A DNA stretch of 64,000 nt from Deltaproteobacteria bacterium (lineage in GTDB: Bacteria > Desulfobacterota > Binatia > UBA9968): NCBI GenBank assembly GCA_005879605.1, contig VBKE01000001.1:56252-120251 (forward strand), in the 5' to 3' direction. This document shows, in pieces, positions 9,579 through 19,249 of the stretch. The notes beneath the pieces are model-generated. The model had not been told where the DNA came from. It worked only from the letters and a program-made list of their open reading frames with translations, and made no database searches. The position numbers and the translations under genes are program-made. Each line of letters starts with the position of its first letter. Positions within the stretch are counted from its first letter, which is position 1.

Positions 9579-10841
9579 CTACCGCGCACTTTTTGTGCTG
9601 ACGCGCCAGACTTTACCGGCCGCGTCATCTGCAACGAGCAAAGAACCATCGGTCCAGACCGCGACCCCGACGGGCCGTCCGTATACTTCCTTAGTTTTTT
9701 CGTTGGCGATGAATCCGGTGAGAAAATCTTCCATGGCGCCGGCAGGCCTGCCGTTTACAAACGGCACAAAAGCTACTTTGTAACCGACCAGATTCGATCG
9801 GTTCCATGAGCCGTGCATGCCGATGAAAGCACCAGTGTGATAATGTTGCGGGAACTGGCTGCCTCGGTAAAAGGCCAAGCCCAACGCCGCGACGTGAGAA
9901 CCGAGCGCGTAGTCCGGCTTGATAGCCTTGGCGACAAGATCCGGCCGCTGACCCTTTTTGCGTGGATCTTGGTTCTGTCCAAAGTAGGAATAAGGCCAGC
10001 CATAAAATGCCCCTTCCCGTATTCTCGTGAGATAATCCGGAACCAACTCATCGCCGAGCAAGTCGCGCTCGTTGACGACAGCCCATAAAGCCTTCGTCTG
10101 CGGCTCCCAGTCCATGCCGACAGGGTTGCGCAGGCCGCTGGCAAAGACGCGCATACCGGTTCCGTCAAGATTTGCTTCCAAAATCGCTGCTCGTCTCGGG
10201 TCTTTTTCGTCGATTCTTTCTTCGTCGACATTCGTAGCCGAGCCGACGCTGACGAAGAGTTTTTGCCCGGCGGGATCGACGACGACGTTGCGTGTGTAGT
10301 GGCCGCCCCCGGGCAAGTCCAGTACTTTCTCGGCTTTGCGCGTGATTTGAGTTTCGCCTGCGCGGTAAGGAAATATCACGACGGCATCAGTATTGCCGAC
10401 GTAAAACCGATTGCTGATTAACGCCATACCGAAGGCGCCCTTCAGGCCCTCGCGAAAAACTTCTCGGCGATCCGGCACGCCGTTCTTGTGGGAATCGCGC
10501 AACAAAATCACGCGGCTGCCGGATTGGCGAAGCGATTCCATAACCAAGACGTCGCCATTAGGCAACACAAAAATCGACCGTGGATTGTCGAAGGCGTCGG
10601 CGAAAAGGCTGACTTCAAAACCGGCCGGCGCAACCGGAGTTTTGCCTTTGGGCCAGCCGATTATTGCGGGCGGACTGGCGACGGGCTTGGTCGCAAAAGG
10701 CGGTGGCAAAACGAGGCTTTCCACAGGGCCGGTTTCGATCACGCGTCGACCGTTCTGGCCACGGGCCTGCCTGGTAACCGCTAACGTTACGGCTAATGCT
10801 AGAAGCAAGCAGCATGTGCATGCCCCGCGATGTGTCGACAT
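9579..10841 (-). CDS. PQQ-type sugar dehydrogenase/L-sorbosone dehydrogenase-like protein, exported
   Basis: 420 aa with an N-terminal signal (LLLALAVTLAVTRQARG, about residues 12-28). The mature part is a six-bladed propeller of the GdhB/sorbosone dehydrogenase superfamily: PAGFEVSLFADAFDNPRSI, NGDVLVMESLRQSGSRVILL, FGMALISNRFYVGN, VVVDPAGQKLFVSVGSATN, FASGLRNPVGMDWEP and FYGWPYSYFGQ are the conserved strand and ligand segments. Usual role is periplasmic PQQ-dependent sugar or alcohol oxidation; many soil homologues are uncharacterised. No PQQ synthesis gene is in the window. Confidence 0.85.
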   Translation of the reverse strand: MSTHRGACTCCLLLALAVTLAVTRQARGQNGRRVIETGPVESLVLPPPFATKPVASPPAIIGWPKGKTPVAPAGFEVSLFADAFDNPRSIFVLPNGDVLVMESLRQSGSRVILLRDSHKNGVPDRREVFREGLKGAFGMALISNRFYVGNTDAVVIFPYRAGETQITRKAEKVLDLPGGGHYTRNVVVDPAGQKLFVSVGSATNVDEERIDEKDPRRAAILEANLDGTGMRVFASGLRNPVGMDWEPQTKALWAVVNERDLLGDELVPDYLTRIREGAFYGWPYSYFGQNQDPRKKGQRPDLVAKAIKPDYALGSHVAALGLAFYRGSQFPQHYHTGAFIGMHGSWNRSNLVGYKVAFVPFVNGRPAGAMEDFLTGFIANEKTKEVYGRPVGVAVWTDGSLLVADDAAGKVWRVSTKSAR

Positions 10842-11127
10842 GGGGTTCTCCCTTGTTATACAAATCGTCGTTGCGAAACGGAATCAATCTCTGTGGAACT
10901 GAGAATATCATATCCCTCGCATCCGCCGTTAGCAGACGCATAGTTGGCGGCGGGCGGTTTTGCTTGTCAGCGCGTTGCGAATATATATGTCAATTGAATC
11001 ACAGGCTGGCTTGGAGAAAAAGGCAGAGTCTCTATTCAGCTGTCAGAAGAGTGGTCTGTTAACAGTGAATTCTCTTAACTCTGTCGGCACAACCTGTGTG
11101 GAAAGGATCGTGGAAAACAAACGTTGG

Positions 11128-11164
11128 CAAAAATAAACCCGGCGCCCCATTTGGAGGCGCCGGG
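11128..11164 (-). terminator. Intrinsic terminator of the Arg/Asp-rich protein gene
   Basis: Arms CCCGGCGCC (11138-11146) and GGCGCCGGG (11156-11164), 9-nt loop. Read on the minus strand the stem is followed by TTTATTTTT. It lies 54 nt after the stop of the 11218 gene. Confidence 0.88.
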
Positions 11165-11217
11165 CTCTCATCTGTCGCAAAGTCCCGATTACGAGACCAT
11201 TTTATGATACAAGCAGG

Positions 11218-12228
<1,011 letters not shown>

Positions 12229-13437
12229 ATGATGCACAAAATTGAAATGCCTTTTATGACCTTACTTTTGGTAGCGGTGACGACCGTTGGGTGTTCCAAT
12301 AGCAAGGCGGACAGTTTTTCAAGCACTTTCAGCAGTGTACCCACGTCCAATGCTCCGGACTTTGTAATGTTGGCGAAGAAACTCCAACCCCTAGTGGTCA
12401 ATATTTCAACGATGCAAGCATCACGACAAATACCGCAAGTACCACGGGGGCCGGGCTTTGGGACTCCGCCCGATGAGCAAGGAGGTCCCGATGAGCAAAG
12501 AGATCCTCCGGATGAGCAAAGAGATCCTATGGAGGATTTTTTACGGAAGCATTTTCAACAACGGGGGCCTTCGAGTGCGGTTCCGCAGAGAAATCTTGGC
12601 TCGGGTTTCATCATTGGATCGGATGGCTCGATTTTGACGAACGCTCATCTCATCGAGAATGCCAAGAAAATCACCGTAAAGCTCTCCGATAAGAGGGAGT
12701 TCGAAGCCAAAGTTTTAGGGAAGGATCAGAAAACCGACATTGCGGTGATCAAGATCGATACGAAGGAGAATTTGCCGAAGGTCCAACTGGGGAACTCGGA
12801 CCGTCTTGAAGTGGGAGAATGGGTGATGGCCGTCGGTAATCCGTTCGGTCTCGAGAGCAGCGTTACCTCCGGCATTGTCAGCGCTAAAGGACGGCATATT
12901 GGCGCGGGCCCTTATGATGATTTCATTCAGACCGACGCGTCGGTTAATCCCGGAAATTCAGGTGGACCGTTGGTGAACGGACGCGGTGAAGTCGTGGGAA
13001 TCAACGTCGCGATTGTCAGTCAGACTGGAGCTAATGTCGGGATAGCATTTGCAATGCCGATCAATTTGGTGAAAGAGCTTCTGCCGCAGCTCCAAACTAA
13101 AGGCACGGTAACGAGAGGTTGGGCCGGGCTCGCTATTCAAGAGGTCACTCCGGACATCGCCCAAGCTTTCGGTTTGGCAAAACCCGGTGGAGCGCTCGTC
13201 GCCGGCATAGTTAAGGGCGGACCGGCGGAACGAGGCGGGATAAAGGTTGGCGATATCGTCACCGAATACGACGGTCGGCAGGTCAAGGATGCCAATGAGT
13301 TCCCGTTGATGGTTGCGCGCACCCCCGTAAACAAGGACGTCCGCATGAAGGTTTTTAGAGAAAAGAAAGAGATTGCCATGACGATGACTATCGGCGAATT
13401 GAAGGATACGCAAAACGGCGGAGCGGGCAAGGGATAA
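12229..13437 (+). CDS. DegP/HtrA-like serine protease, lipoprotein form, one PDZ
   Basis: Trypsin-like envelope protease for damaged proteins. The start at 12229 (or 12232) follows GGAGG with 8 nt spacing. Signal ends in lipobox TVGC (Cys 22), so it is probably lipid-anchored, whereas DegP is soluble. A linker at residues 80-100 carries three DEQ units encoded by a small tandem DNA repeat (about 12469-12530). Catalytic His 140 ([10 protein letters not shown]), Asp 170 (KTDIAVIKI) and Ser 244 (NPGNSGGPL) are all present. One PDZ domain follows ([20 protein letters not shown] to the C-terminus) instead of the two of DegP, so it resembles DegS or MucD-short forms. 402 aa. Confidence 0.9.
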   Translation: MMHKIEMPFMTLLLVAVTTVGCSNSKADSFSSTFSSVPTSNAPDFVMLAKKLQPLVVNISTMQASRQIPQVPRGPGFGTPPDEQGGPDEQRDPPDEQRDPMEDFLRKHFQQRGPSSAVPQRNLGSGFIIGSDGSILTNAHLIENAKKITVKLSDKREFEAKVLGKDQKTDIAVIKIDTKENLPKVQLGNSDRLEVGEWVMAVGNPFGLESSVTSGIVSAKGRHIGAGPYDDFIQTDASVNPGNSGGPLVNGRGEVVGINVAIVSQTGANVGIAFAMPINLVKELLPQLQTKGTVTRGWAGLAIQEVTPDIAQAFGLAKPGGALVAGIVKGGPAERGGIKVGDIVTEYDGRQVKDANEFPLMVARTPVNKDVRMKVFREKKEIAMTMTIGELKDTQNGGAGKG

Positions 13438-13503
13438 ACGAATCTTTTTTGATAGAGCAGGCGCAGTCAGTTATTCACAGCCTACGATGTTTGTAGTCGA
13501 AAA

Positions 13504-13538
13504 AGGGCGATCAGATGCTACTTCAAACTGGTCGCCCT
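13504..13538 (+). terminator. Hairpin downstream of the protease gene
   Basis: Arms AGGGCGATCAG and CTGGTCGCCCT pair over 11 bp as plus-strand RNA, with one G-U pair, around a 13-nt loop. No T-tract on the plus strand; on the minus strand TTTTT follows but the stem has a mismatch. A 3'-end hairpin of the protease transcript is the simplest reading. Confidence 0.5.
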
Positions 13539-13838
13539 GAGCTCTGCAGAAAAACAGATCCCCGCCAATCTTCTTGCCTGCCTCCGTCGTCTTAAGTTTA
13601 ATTAATTAGACCGCAACACCGGTTTAATCCTTCCGCAAAACAATTTACCAACGTATCTGCTGTGTTGTCGCGCTGCGCGTGCAACCAGCGAAACACGCTA
13701 CCTATCGTTCGCCGTTAATTGCTTTTTCTTCTCAGGTAGATAGCGAGCAGGCGCCCTCTCTTTTGCAGCCTCCTTGCCGATGCGGTAAAAGATAAGGCAG
13801 CACATCACGAGGCTTTATGAAGAAGATTGGAGGCGGGG

Positions 13839-13967
13839 ATGCCGGCAACGCAAATCTTGGAGGAGGCGGAAAAGGAACGAAGTGATTTGATCGTCATGTC
13901 GACCCACGGTAGAACCGGCCTTGCCCACGTTCTGTGCTTGGCAGAACATGAAGATCGAAGACGATAA
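13839..13967 (+). pseudogene. Remnant of a universal stress protein (UspA)
   Basis: A 42-codon frame reads PATQILEEAEKERSDLIVM then STHGRTGLAHVL, which matches the C-terminal half of UspA domains (usually DLIVMGTHGRTGLAHLLLGS, the ATP-loop region). It then degenerates (CLAEHEDRRR) where the family has LGSVAEHVVR, consistent with a small indel. No N-terminal half is present upstream in any frame. Probably a decayed fragment; its ATG has no clear ribosome site. Confidence 0.7.
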
Positions 13968-14071
13968 ATTTCTCCTTCCGAGTTCCAGGCGGTGAGCGCG
14001 AGTCGTTTGCCTTTATCTTCCATGCTATAGCTGACTTCAGATCCCAAGAGATAAAGAAAAGGGAGGATACG

Positions 14072-14380
14072 ATGATCGTTGTGTCGAACCGAATAAAGGT
14101 GGCAGAGGGGCATGAAAAGGAATTCGAGGCGCGTTTCGAGGGAAGGGCGCGGCTCGTTGAACACATGCCGGGTTTCATCCGCCTGGAAATCCTCCGTCCG
14201 CTCAAAAGTGATTACTACGTGGTCCTGACCCACTGGCAAGATGAGGCGTCATTTGGCGCCTGGACCGATAGCGCGGAATTTAAAGAAGCCCACAGGAATC
14301 GGCCGCGTGCGGAGATCTTTGCCGGCCCCAATGTTTTCGAGATGCACGAGGTGATCCAGCGAGCTGAAAAGAACGGTTAG
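14072..14380 (+). CDS. Antibiotic biosynthesis monooxygenase (ABM) domain protein, HmoA-like
   Basis: 102-aa dimeric ferredoxin-like fold: MIVVSNRIKVAEGHEKEFEARF, then MPGFIRLEILRP, YYVVLTHWQDEASFGAW and FEMHEVI, the standard order of the ABM/heme-degrading monooxygenase family. GGGAGG stands 6 nt before the ATG. It precedes the broken binding-protein gene at 14437 by 56 nt and may share its transcript. Family members are cofactor-free monooxygenases or IsdG/HmoA heme oxygenases; the His/Trp-containing segment THWQDEASF suggests HmoA-like but does not prove heme use. Confidence 0.82.
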   Translation: MIVVSNRIKVAEGHEKEFEARFEGRARLVEHMPGFIRLEILRPLKSDYYVVLTHWQDEASFGAWTDSAEFKEAHRNRPRAEIFAGPNVFEMHEVIQRAEKNG

Positions 14381-14436
14381 TGGGCAATGTCGGCGTCTGC
14401 GTCGTATTTTTCGCCGCACACCGAGAGGAGGGTTAT

Positions 14437-15963
14437 ATGAAGTCGGCCAAAATCAAGTTCCTATTCTTTTCGGCCCTGGCTCTTGTCGGTTTCGGTACCT
14501 CCGTCCATCGGGTTTACGCCGAGACGCGTATCTCGATCGGCGTAACGGAGACTATGGAGACATTCAATCCATATGCGGACAGCGTCTCTCTCATGTACAG
14601 CGTCTGGTGCCAGGTTTTAGGTTGTCTCGGCACCTACGACTTCGATAAGGGGCAGCATGTTGGATTGTTGGTTGAGCGTTGGGAGGTCAGGGATCCGAAA
14701 AACTGGATTTTTTACCTGCGGAAGAACAACAGATTTCATGACGGTTCTCCGGTGACCGCGGACGACGTTGTCCATTCGATCTGGCGAACTCGAAATGACC
14801 CGCTCAGTAAGCAAAGGCAGAACATCTCCGCCATCGCGAGTGAAGCGGCACTGGATAAATACACCGTCAGGATCACGACCAAAGAGCCCACTGCGCCGTT
14901 GCTCGACTATCTTTTCGACCGCGTCATCGTCACGAGTAAAGCCATCTATGACAAGTACGGTCCCGATGTTGCGGACCGCCAGCATCCGGTTGGCGCCGGG
15001 CCCTATAAGTTCAGAGAGCTGATTCCCGGCCAACGCCTTGTTATTGGCAAAGACCCGAGCCACCCGATGATCCAGCAGTACCCGCTGGCGCCGGACGAAA
15101 TCGTTTTCCGGATCATGCGCGAGCCCGAGCAGCGAGTCACGGCGTTGTTAAACAACGAGATTCAAATCGCGCAATTCGTGCCGCCTCACTTACGGGAGCG
15201 GGTCGAAAAAAGCCCCAACCACAAGATCATTATGTTTCACACGGCGGAGATCATGTTTTTGGCGATGATGCCCAAGTTCAAGCCGTGGGATAACAAATTA
15301 CTACGCCAAGCGGTTGCCTATGCCATCGATCGTGACACCATCATTCGCACGTTGCTCAGGGGAGAGGCGTCGCGGCTCGACGGTCCTATCGGTGTCGGAC
15401 AATACGGCTACGATCCGAACTTGCAGCCCAAGTACGCCTACAATCCCGAAAAGGCGCGCGAGCTGGTCAAACAAGCGGGTTTTCCCAACGGCGTCGACGT
15501 AGAGCTCTCCACGCCGGTCGGCCGATATACGCTGGATAAGCAGATTACGGAGGCCATGGTGCCGATGCTCAATGCCGTGGGCATAAGAACAAAACTGCTT
15601 ACGCCGGAATGGGCCACGCTTTAAGCCAATGTCCAAGTGGGCAAGGTGCCGTTTTATTACATGGGTCGTGGCGGGGTCGTGGACCCGAGCGCCGCACTGT
15701 CGCAGTATTTCGAAACCGGCGGCTCGCCGCGTATCGGTTACTCCAATCCGAAGCTGGATGAACTCCTCTCGGCGGAGCGTCAGACCTTCGATCCAGTCAA
15801 ACGCAAAAAGATCCTGTCACAAGCGATGAGTTTGATTACGGAAGAAGCTCCCGCCCATTTTCTCTGGCGTCACCAACTCTTGTTCGGAATGACGAAGAAT
15901 GTCGACTACCGACCGCTGCCGAGCGAGCGCATCTATGCTTGGAACATCAAAGTGCGGAAGTAG
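14437..15963 (+). pseudogene. Family 5 (oligopeptide-type) ABC substrate-binding protein with in-frame stop
   Basis: From 14437 (AGGAGGG upstream) the frame encodes a signal peptide (LFFSALALVGFGTSVHRVYA) and a DppA/OppA-type protein: WCQVLGCLGTYDFDKG, RKNNRFHDGSPVTADDVV, HPVGAGPYKF, RQAVAYAIDRDTII, YNPEKARELVKQAGFPNG. At 15622-15624 a TAA interrupts it after TPEWATL. The same frame continues without a shift (ANVQVGKVPFYYMGRGG, then NPKLDELLSAERQTFD and ITEEAPAHFLW) to the natural stop at 15961-15963. Complete length would be 508 aa, normal for the family. A single nonsense event or a base-calling error. No permease genes follow; LLM and hydantoinase genes do. Confidence 0.88.
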
Positions 15964-16100
15964 GAGTTTCAGATTTCAAGCCCGAGTTCGTTGTGTGCGT
16001 TGACCCCCGGGTCGCCATTCGGTACGAAACACGCTATGCTTTTGCGCAATATCGGTTACGATACACGCAAACTATCCGTCTCTTGGAAGGAGCGCTTTGA

Positions 16101-17117
16101 ATGGTCAGAGTTGGATACGCATTAGGCTACGGTAAGTTTACCAATGCCAAGGAAATGGCCGATGTCATGCGGCAGGCGGAGGAGCGCGGTTTTGAGATGG
16201 CTTTTTTTTCCGAGACCATCGAGCTGATGCGCGATTCGGTGAGCTCGCTGGCAGCCATCGGACTGGCGACGAAGAATCTTAGACTCGGATCGACGCAGAT
16301 CGTTCGTTTGCGCGGGCCGGTTATGATGGCGCAATCGCTGGCGACTTTGGATGAGCTCACCGGCGGTCGGATGACCCTCGCCCCGGGAGCGTGCACGAAG
16401 AGTCACGCGCGCGTGCACGCGCTGCCCGCAGACGTGGGCGCGACGCCGACTGAGGTGCTTCGCGAGTACATTGAATCCATGCGGCTACTGTTGACCGGCG
16501 AAAAAGTCTCTTACCATGGCAAGTTCGTAAATTTTGACAACGTCGGTCTCGGCTGGAAACCGATTCGCGCCCATATCCCTCTTTATGTGCCCGCCACGGC
16601 GACCGTCGGGCTTCGGCTCGCCGGCGAGATTGGCGACGGCGTCGTACTCAATGCCGTGTGCTCGCCGGAATATACCGTCAACGCCCTTAAAATTATCAAG
16701 GAGTCGGCAGAAAAAGCCGGACGGGATTTCTCCAAGCTCGAAGTCGCACAAATCATCAACTGCTCCGTCGAAGATGACCACACCAAGGCTCTGGACGCCG
16801 TTCGGTGGGAAGTGGCCACCAAACTCGATCCGGTGCAGATTTCCTTTATCGCCGGTCCGAAGATGCGGGTTGGCGAACCGTACATCAGGAAAGAAGACAT
16901 CCCGCTTTTCGAGAAAGCTCACGCTCAGGGCGGTATGGAAGGGCTCATCAAGGCGATTCCAGACTCCTATGTCGAGGGAATGACTGCCAGCGGCACACCG
17001 GAAGAGGTGAAAAAACGCGTTCAGCAGTACCGCGATGCCGGTGTCAAAATTCCGCTCTTGCGGCCCGCCGCTGCCCATCAGACGCAGCGGCTTCTGGATC
17101 TTTTCGCGCAGCGGTAA
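16101..17117 (+). CDS. LLM class flavin-dependent oxidoreductase
   Basis: Luciferase-like TIM barrel, 338 aa: MVRVGYALGYGKFTNAKEMA, AEERGFEMAFFSETIELM, LAAIGLATKNLRLGSTQIV, the conserved ATLDELTGGRMTLAPGACTK, and YVPATATVGLRLAGEIGDG with VVLN. Members reduce F420 or use reduced FMN for monooxygenation. AAGGAG lies 8 nt upstream. The next gene, hyuA-like, begins 53 nt after the stop, so a shared role in breaking down a cyclic amide is plausible. Cofactor (F420 or FMN) cannot be decided by eye. Confidence 0.88.
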   Translation: MVRVGYALGYGKFTNAKEMADVMRQAEERGFEMAFFSETIELMRDSVSSLAAIGLATKNLRLGSTQIVRLRGPVMMAQSLATLDELTGGRMTLAPGACTKSHARVHALPADVGATPTEVLREYIESMRLLLTGEKVSYHGKFVNFDNVGLGWKPIRAHIPLYVPATATVGLRLAGEIGDGVVLNAVCSPEYTVNALKIIKESAEKAGRDFSKLEVAQIINCSVEDDHTKALDAVRWEVATKLDPVQISFIAGPKMRVGEPYIRKEDIPLFEKAHAQGGMEGLIKAIPDSYVEGMTASGTPEEVKKRVQQYRDAGVKIPLLRPAAAHQTQRLLDLFAQR

Positions 17118-17137
17118 GACTGCGTCCGAGTTTGAAC

Positions 17138-17166
17138 GCTAGACCCGAGACCCGGAACCCGAGACT
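17138..17166. repeat. 7-nt tandem repeat (site 2 of 5)
   Basis: Four heptamers in a row (gctagac, ccgagac, ccggaac, ccgagac) fill the gap between the LLM stop and the hyuA-like ATG at 17171. The array takes the place where a ribosome-binding site would normally lie. Confidence 0.6.
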
Positions 17167-17170
17167 CCTT

Positions 17171-19249
17171 ATGTATCGAGTGGGCATTGATATCGGCGGT
17201 ACGTTTACCGACCTGTTGCTGGTCGGTGAACACGGCACGGCCATCATCGGCAAGACTCTGACGACGCCGGGCGACCCCAGTGTCGCTGTTGAAAATGCGC
17301 TCCGACCCGCGCTGGAGAACGGCACGATAAAAACAGGGGAGCGCGGCACCTTGATTCACGGGACAACGCTGGTTACGAACGCACTGATCGAGCGCAAAGG
17401 GGCGCCGACGGCGTTGCTTACCACGGCCGGATTTCGCGACGCCGTCGAGATCGGCCGGGAGCATCGCTACGAGCTTTACGATCTCAATTTAGAACTCCCA
17501 AAGCCGTTGGTGCCGCGCCACCTTCGGTTCGACGTTCCGGAACGGATGGCCGCGGATGGCACGGTGCTGCAGCCGCTGGATGAAGCTTTCGTCCGCCGCT
17601 TGGTCTCCGAGTTGCGCGACAAAGGTATCCAAGCCATCGGCGTCTGTTACCTCAACAGTTTTCGTAATCCGGTACACGAGTGGAGCACCGCGGAAATCAT
17701 CGCTGAAGTGGCCCCGAAGATCCGGGTCTCGATTAGTTCGGAAGTGGTTGCTGAGATTCGGGAGTTTCCACGCACCAGCACGACCCTTGTTAACGTCTAT
17801 GTTCAAGAACGTGTATCGGACTACCTCGCGCGCTTACAGCAGCGGCTGGACGACATCGGATTCGTCGGGAATTTTTTCGTGATGCTTTCAAGCGGTGGCA
17901 TCGCGACGCGTGAGACTTCAGCGCGATTTCCGGTTCGTCTTCTCGAATCCGGTCCGGCCGCGGGCGCCCTTGCCGCAGCGCAAGCCGGCATCCTCTCCGG
18001 CCATCGCGATCTGCTATCGTTCGACATGGGCGGAACGACGGCCAAACTCTGTGTCATCGAAGACGGCCAGCCTTTGAAGACCCACGAGTTAGAGGTTGAT
18101 CGGGTCTATCGATTTAGAAAAGGGAGCGGATTGCCGGTCCGTATTCCCGTTATCGACATGATCGAGATCGGCGCCGGCGGCGGCAGCATCGCGCGAGTCG
18201 ATTCTCTCGGTCTACTCAAAGTTGGACCGGATAGTTCCGGCGCAGACCCTGGGCCGGCTTGCTATAGACAGGGCGGCATGGAACCCACGGTGACCGACGC
18301 TGATCTGATCCTCGGCTATCTCGATCCGAACTATTTTCTCGGCGGAAAGATGCAGCTCGATCTGGAAGGCGCGCGCCAAGCGCTGGCGCGGCTCGCCGAA
18401 CGACTCGACATGACGATCGAGCTGGTAGCTTGGGGAATTCACCAGATCGTCAACGAGAACATGGCCAATGCGGCGCGCGCTCATCTCGGCGAGCGCGGCA
18501 AAGATCCGCGGCGCATGCCGATGTACGCCTTCGGCGGCGCAGGACCGGTGCATGGTTATCGCGTGGCGGAGATTTTACGTTTGCCCGCATTGATCTCGCC
18601 CTTCGGCGCCGGCGTCGGTTCGACCTTCGGACTCTTGGCCGCGCCGCTGGCTTTCGATTTCGTCCGCAGCGGCTACAGCCGCTTGGATGAGCTGGATTGG
18701 AATTTTGCCAACGGGCTCCTCGATGAAATGGCGGATGAGGGGCGCAAGGTGCTGGAGAACGCGGGACTCTCTTCGGCCGAAATCACTTATCAGCGCACGG
18801 CTGACATGCGTTACGTTGGGCAGGGTCACGAGGTTTCAGTGCCGTTGCCCGAGGGAATTCTTAGCGAACAGCAGATGTCGCAAATCACCGGCGCGTTCGA
18901 GGATGTGTATCGTGGACTATACGGCCGCAAAGGCCCGGATGTGCCCTTGGAGGTGATCAACTGGCGTGTTGTTGCAAGCGGCCCGCGACCGGAGCTGAAG
19001 TTGAAGTTGGCTCATGCTGCTTCCGGCCGTAGGGATGCGCGCAAGGGCTCCCGCCGGGCCTACTTCCCGGAAATGGGGCAGTATATCGACATACCTGTCT
19101 ATGACCGCTATGTTTTAAAGCCGGAGCTGCAGTTCGACGGCCCCGCAATCGTTGAAGAGCGCGAGTCGACTCTGGTCATCGGCGCGCGTGGACGAGCGCG
19201 AGTGGATGAAAGATTCAATATTATCGTAGAGTTTACCAATGAAAAGTGA
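17171..19249 (+). CDS. hyuA: Hydantoinase/oxoprolinase subunit A (HyuA-like)
   Basis: ATP-dependent cyclic amide hydrolase large subunit, 692 aa. The start MYRVGIDIGGTFTDLLLV is the actin-like phosphate-1 loop; GTTLVTNALIERKGAPTALL follows, then the C-terminal ATPase half with LLSFDMGGTTAKLCVIEDG, GAGGGSIARVDSLGLLKVGP and SSGADPGPACY, and the last third (YAFGGAGPVHGYRVAEILRL). All are typical of N-methylhydantoinase A, 5-oxoprolinase and acetophenone carboxylase alpha-type subunits. The frame is open much further upstream (to 16805) but that part overlaps the LLM gene. It overlaps hyuB by 11 nt. Confidence 0.93.
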   Translation: MYRVGIDIGGTFTDLLLVGEHGTAIIGKTLTTPGDPSVAVENALRPALENGTIKTGERGTLIHGTTLVTNALIERKGAPTALLTTAGFRDAVEIGREHRYELYDLNLELPKPLVPRHLRFDVPERMAADGTVLQPLDEAFVRRLVSELRDKGIQAIGVCYLNSFRNPVHEWSTAEIIAEVAPKIRVSISSEVVAEIREFPRTSTTLVNVYVQERVSDYLARLQQRLDDIGFVGNFFVMLSSGGIATRETSARFPVRLLESGPAAGALAAAQAGILSGHRDLLSFDMGGTTAKLCVIEDGQPLKTHELEVDRVYRFRKGSGLPVRIPVIDMIEIGAGGGSIARVDSLGLLKVGPDSSGADPGPACYRQGGMEPTVTDADLILGYLDPNYFLGGKMQLDLEGARQALARLAERLDMTIELVAWGIHQIVNENMANAARAHLGERGKDPRRMPMYAFGGAGPVHGYRVAEILRLPALISPFGAGVGSTFGLLAAPLAFDFVRSGYSRLDELDWNFANGLLDEMADEGRKVLENAGLSSAEITYQRTADMRYVGQGHEVSVPLPEGILSEQQMSQITGAFEDVYRGLYGRKGPDVPLEVINWRVVASGPRPELKLKLAHAASGRRDARKGSRRAYFPEMGQYIDIPVYDRYVLKPELQFDGPAIVEERESTLVIGARGRARVDERFNIIVEFTNEK

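Noticed and set aside
16805..17170. N-terminal extension of HyuA
   Set aside because: It overlaps the LLM gene in another frame; the family start VGIDIGGTFTD follows directly after the ATG at 17171.
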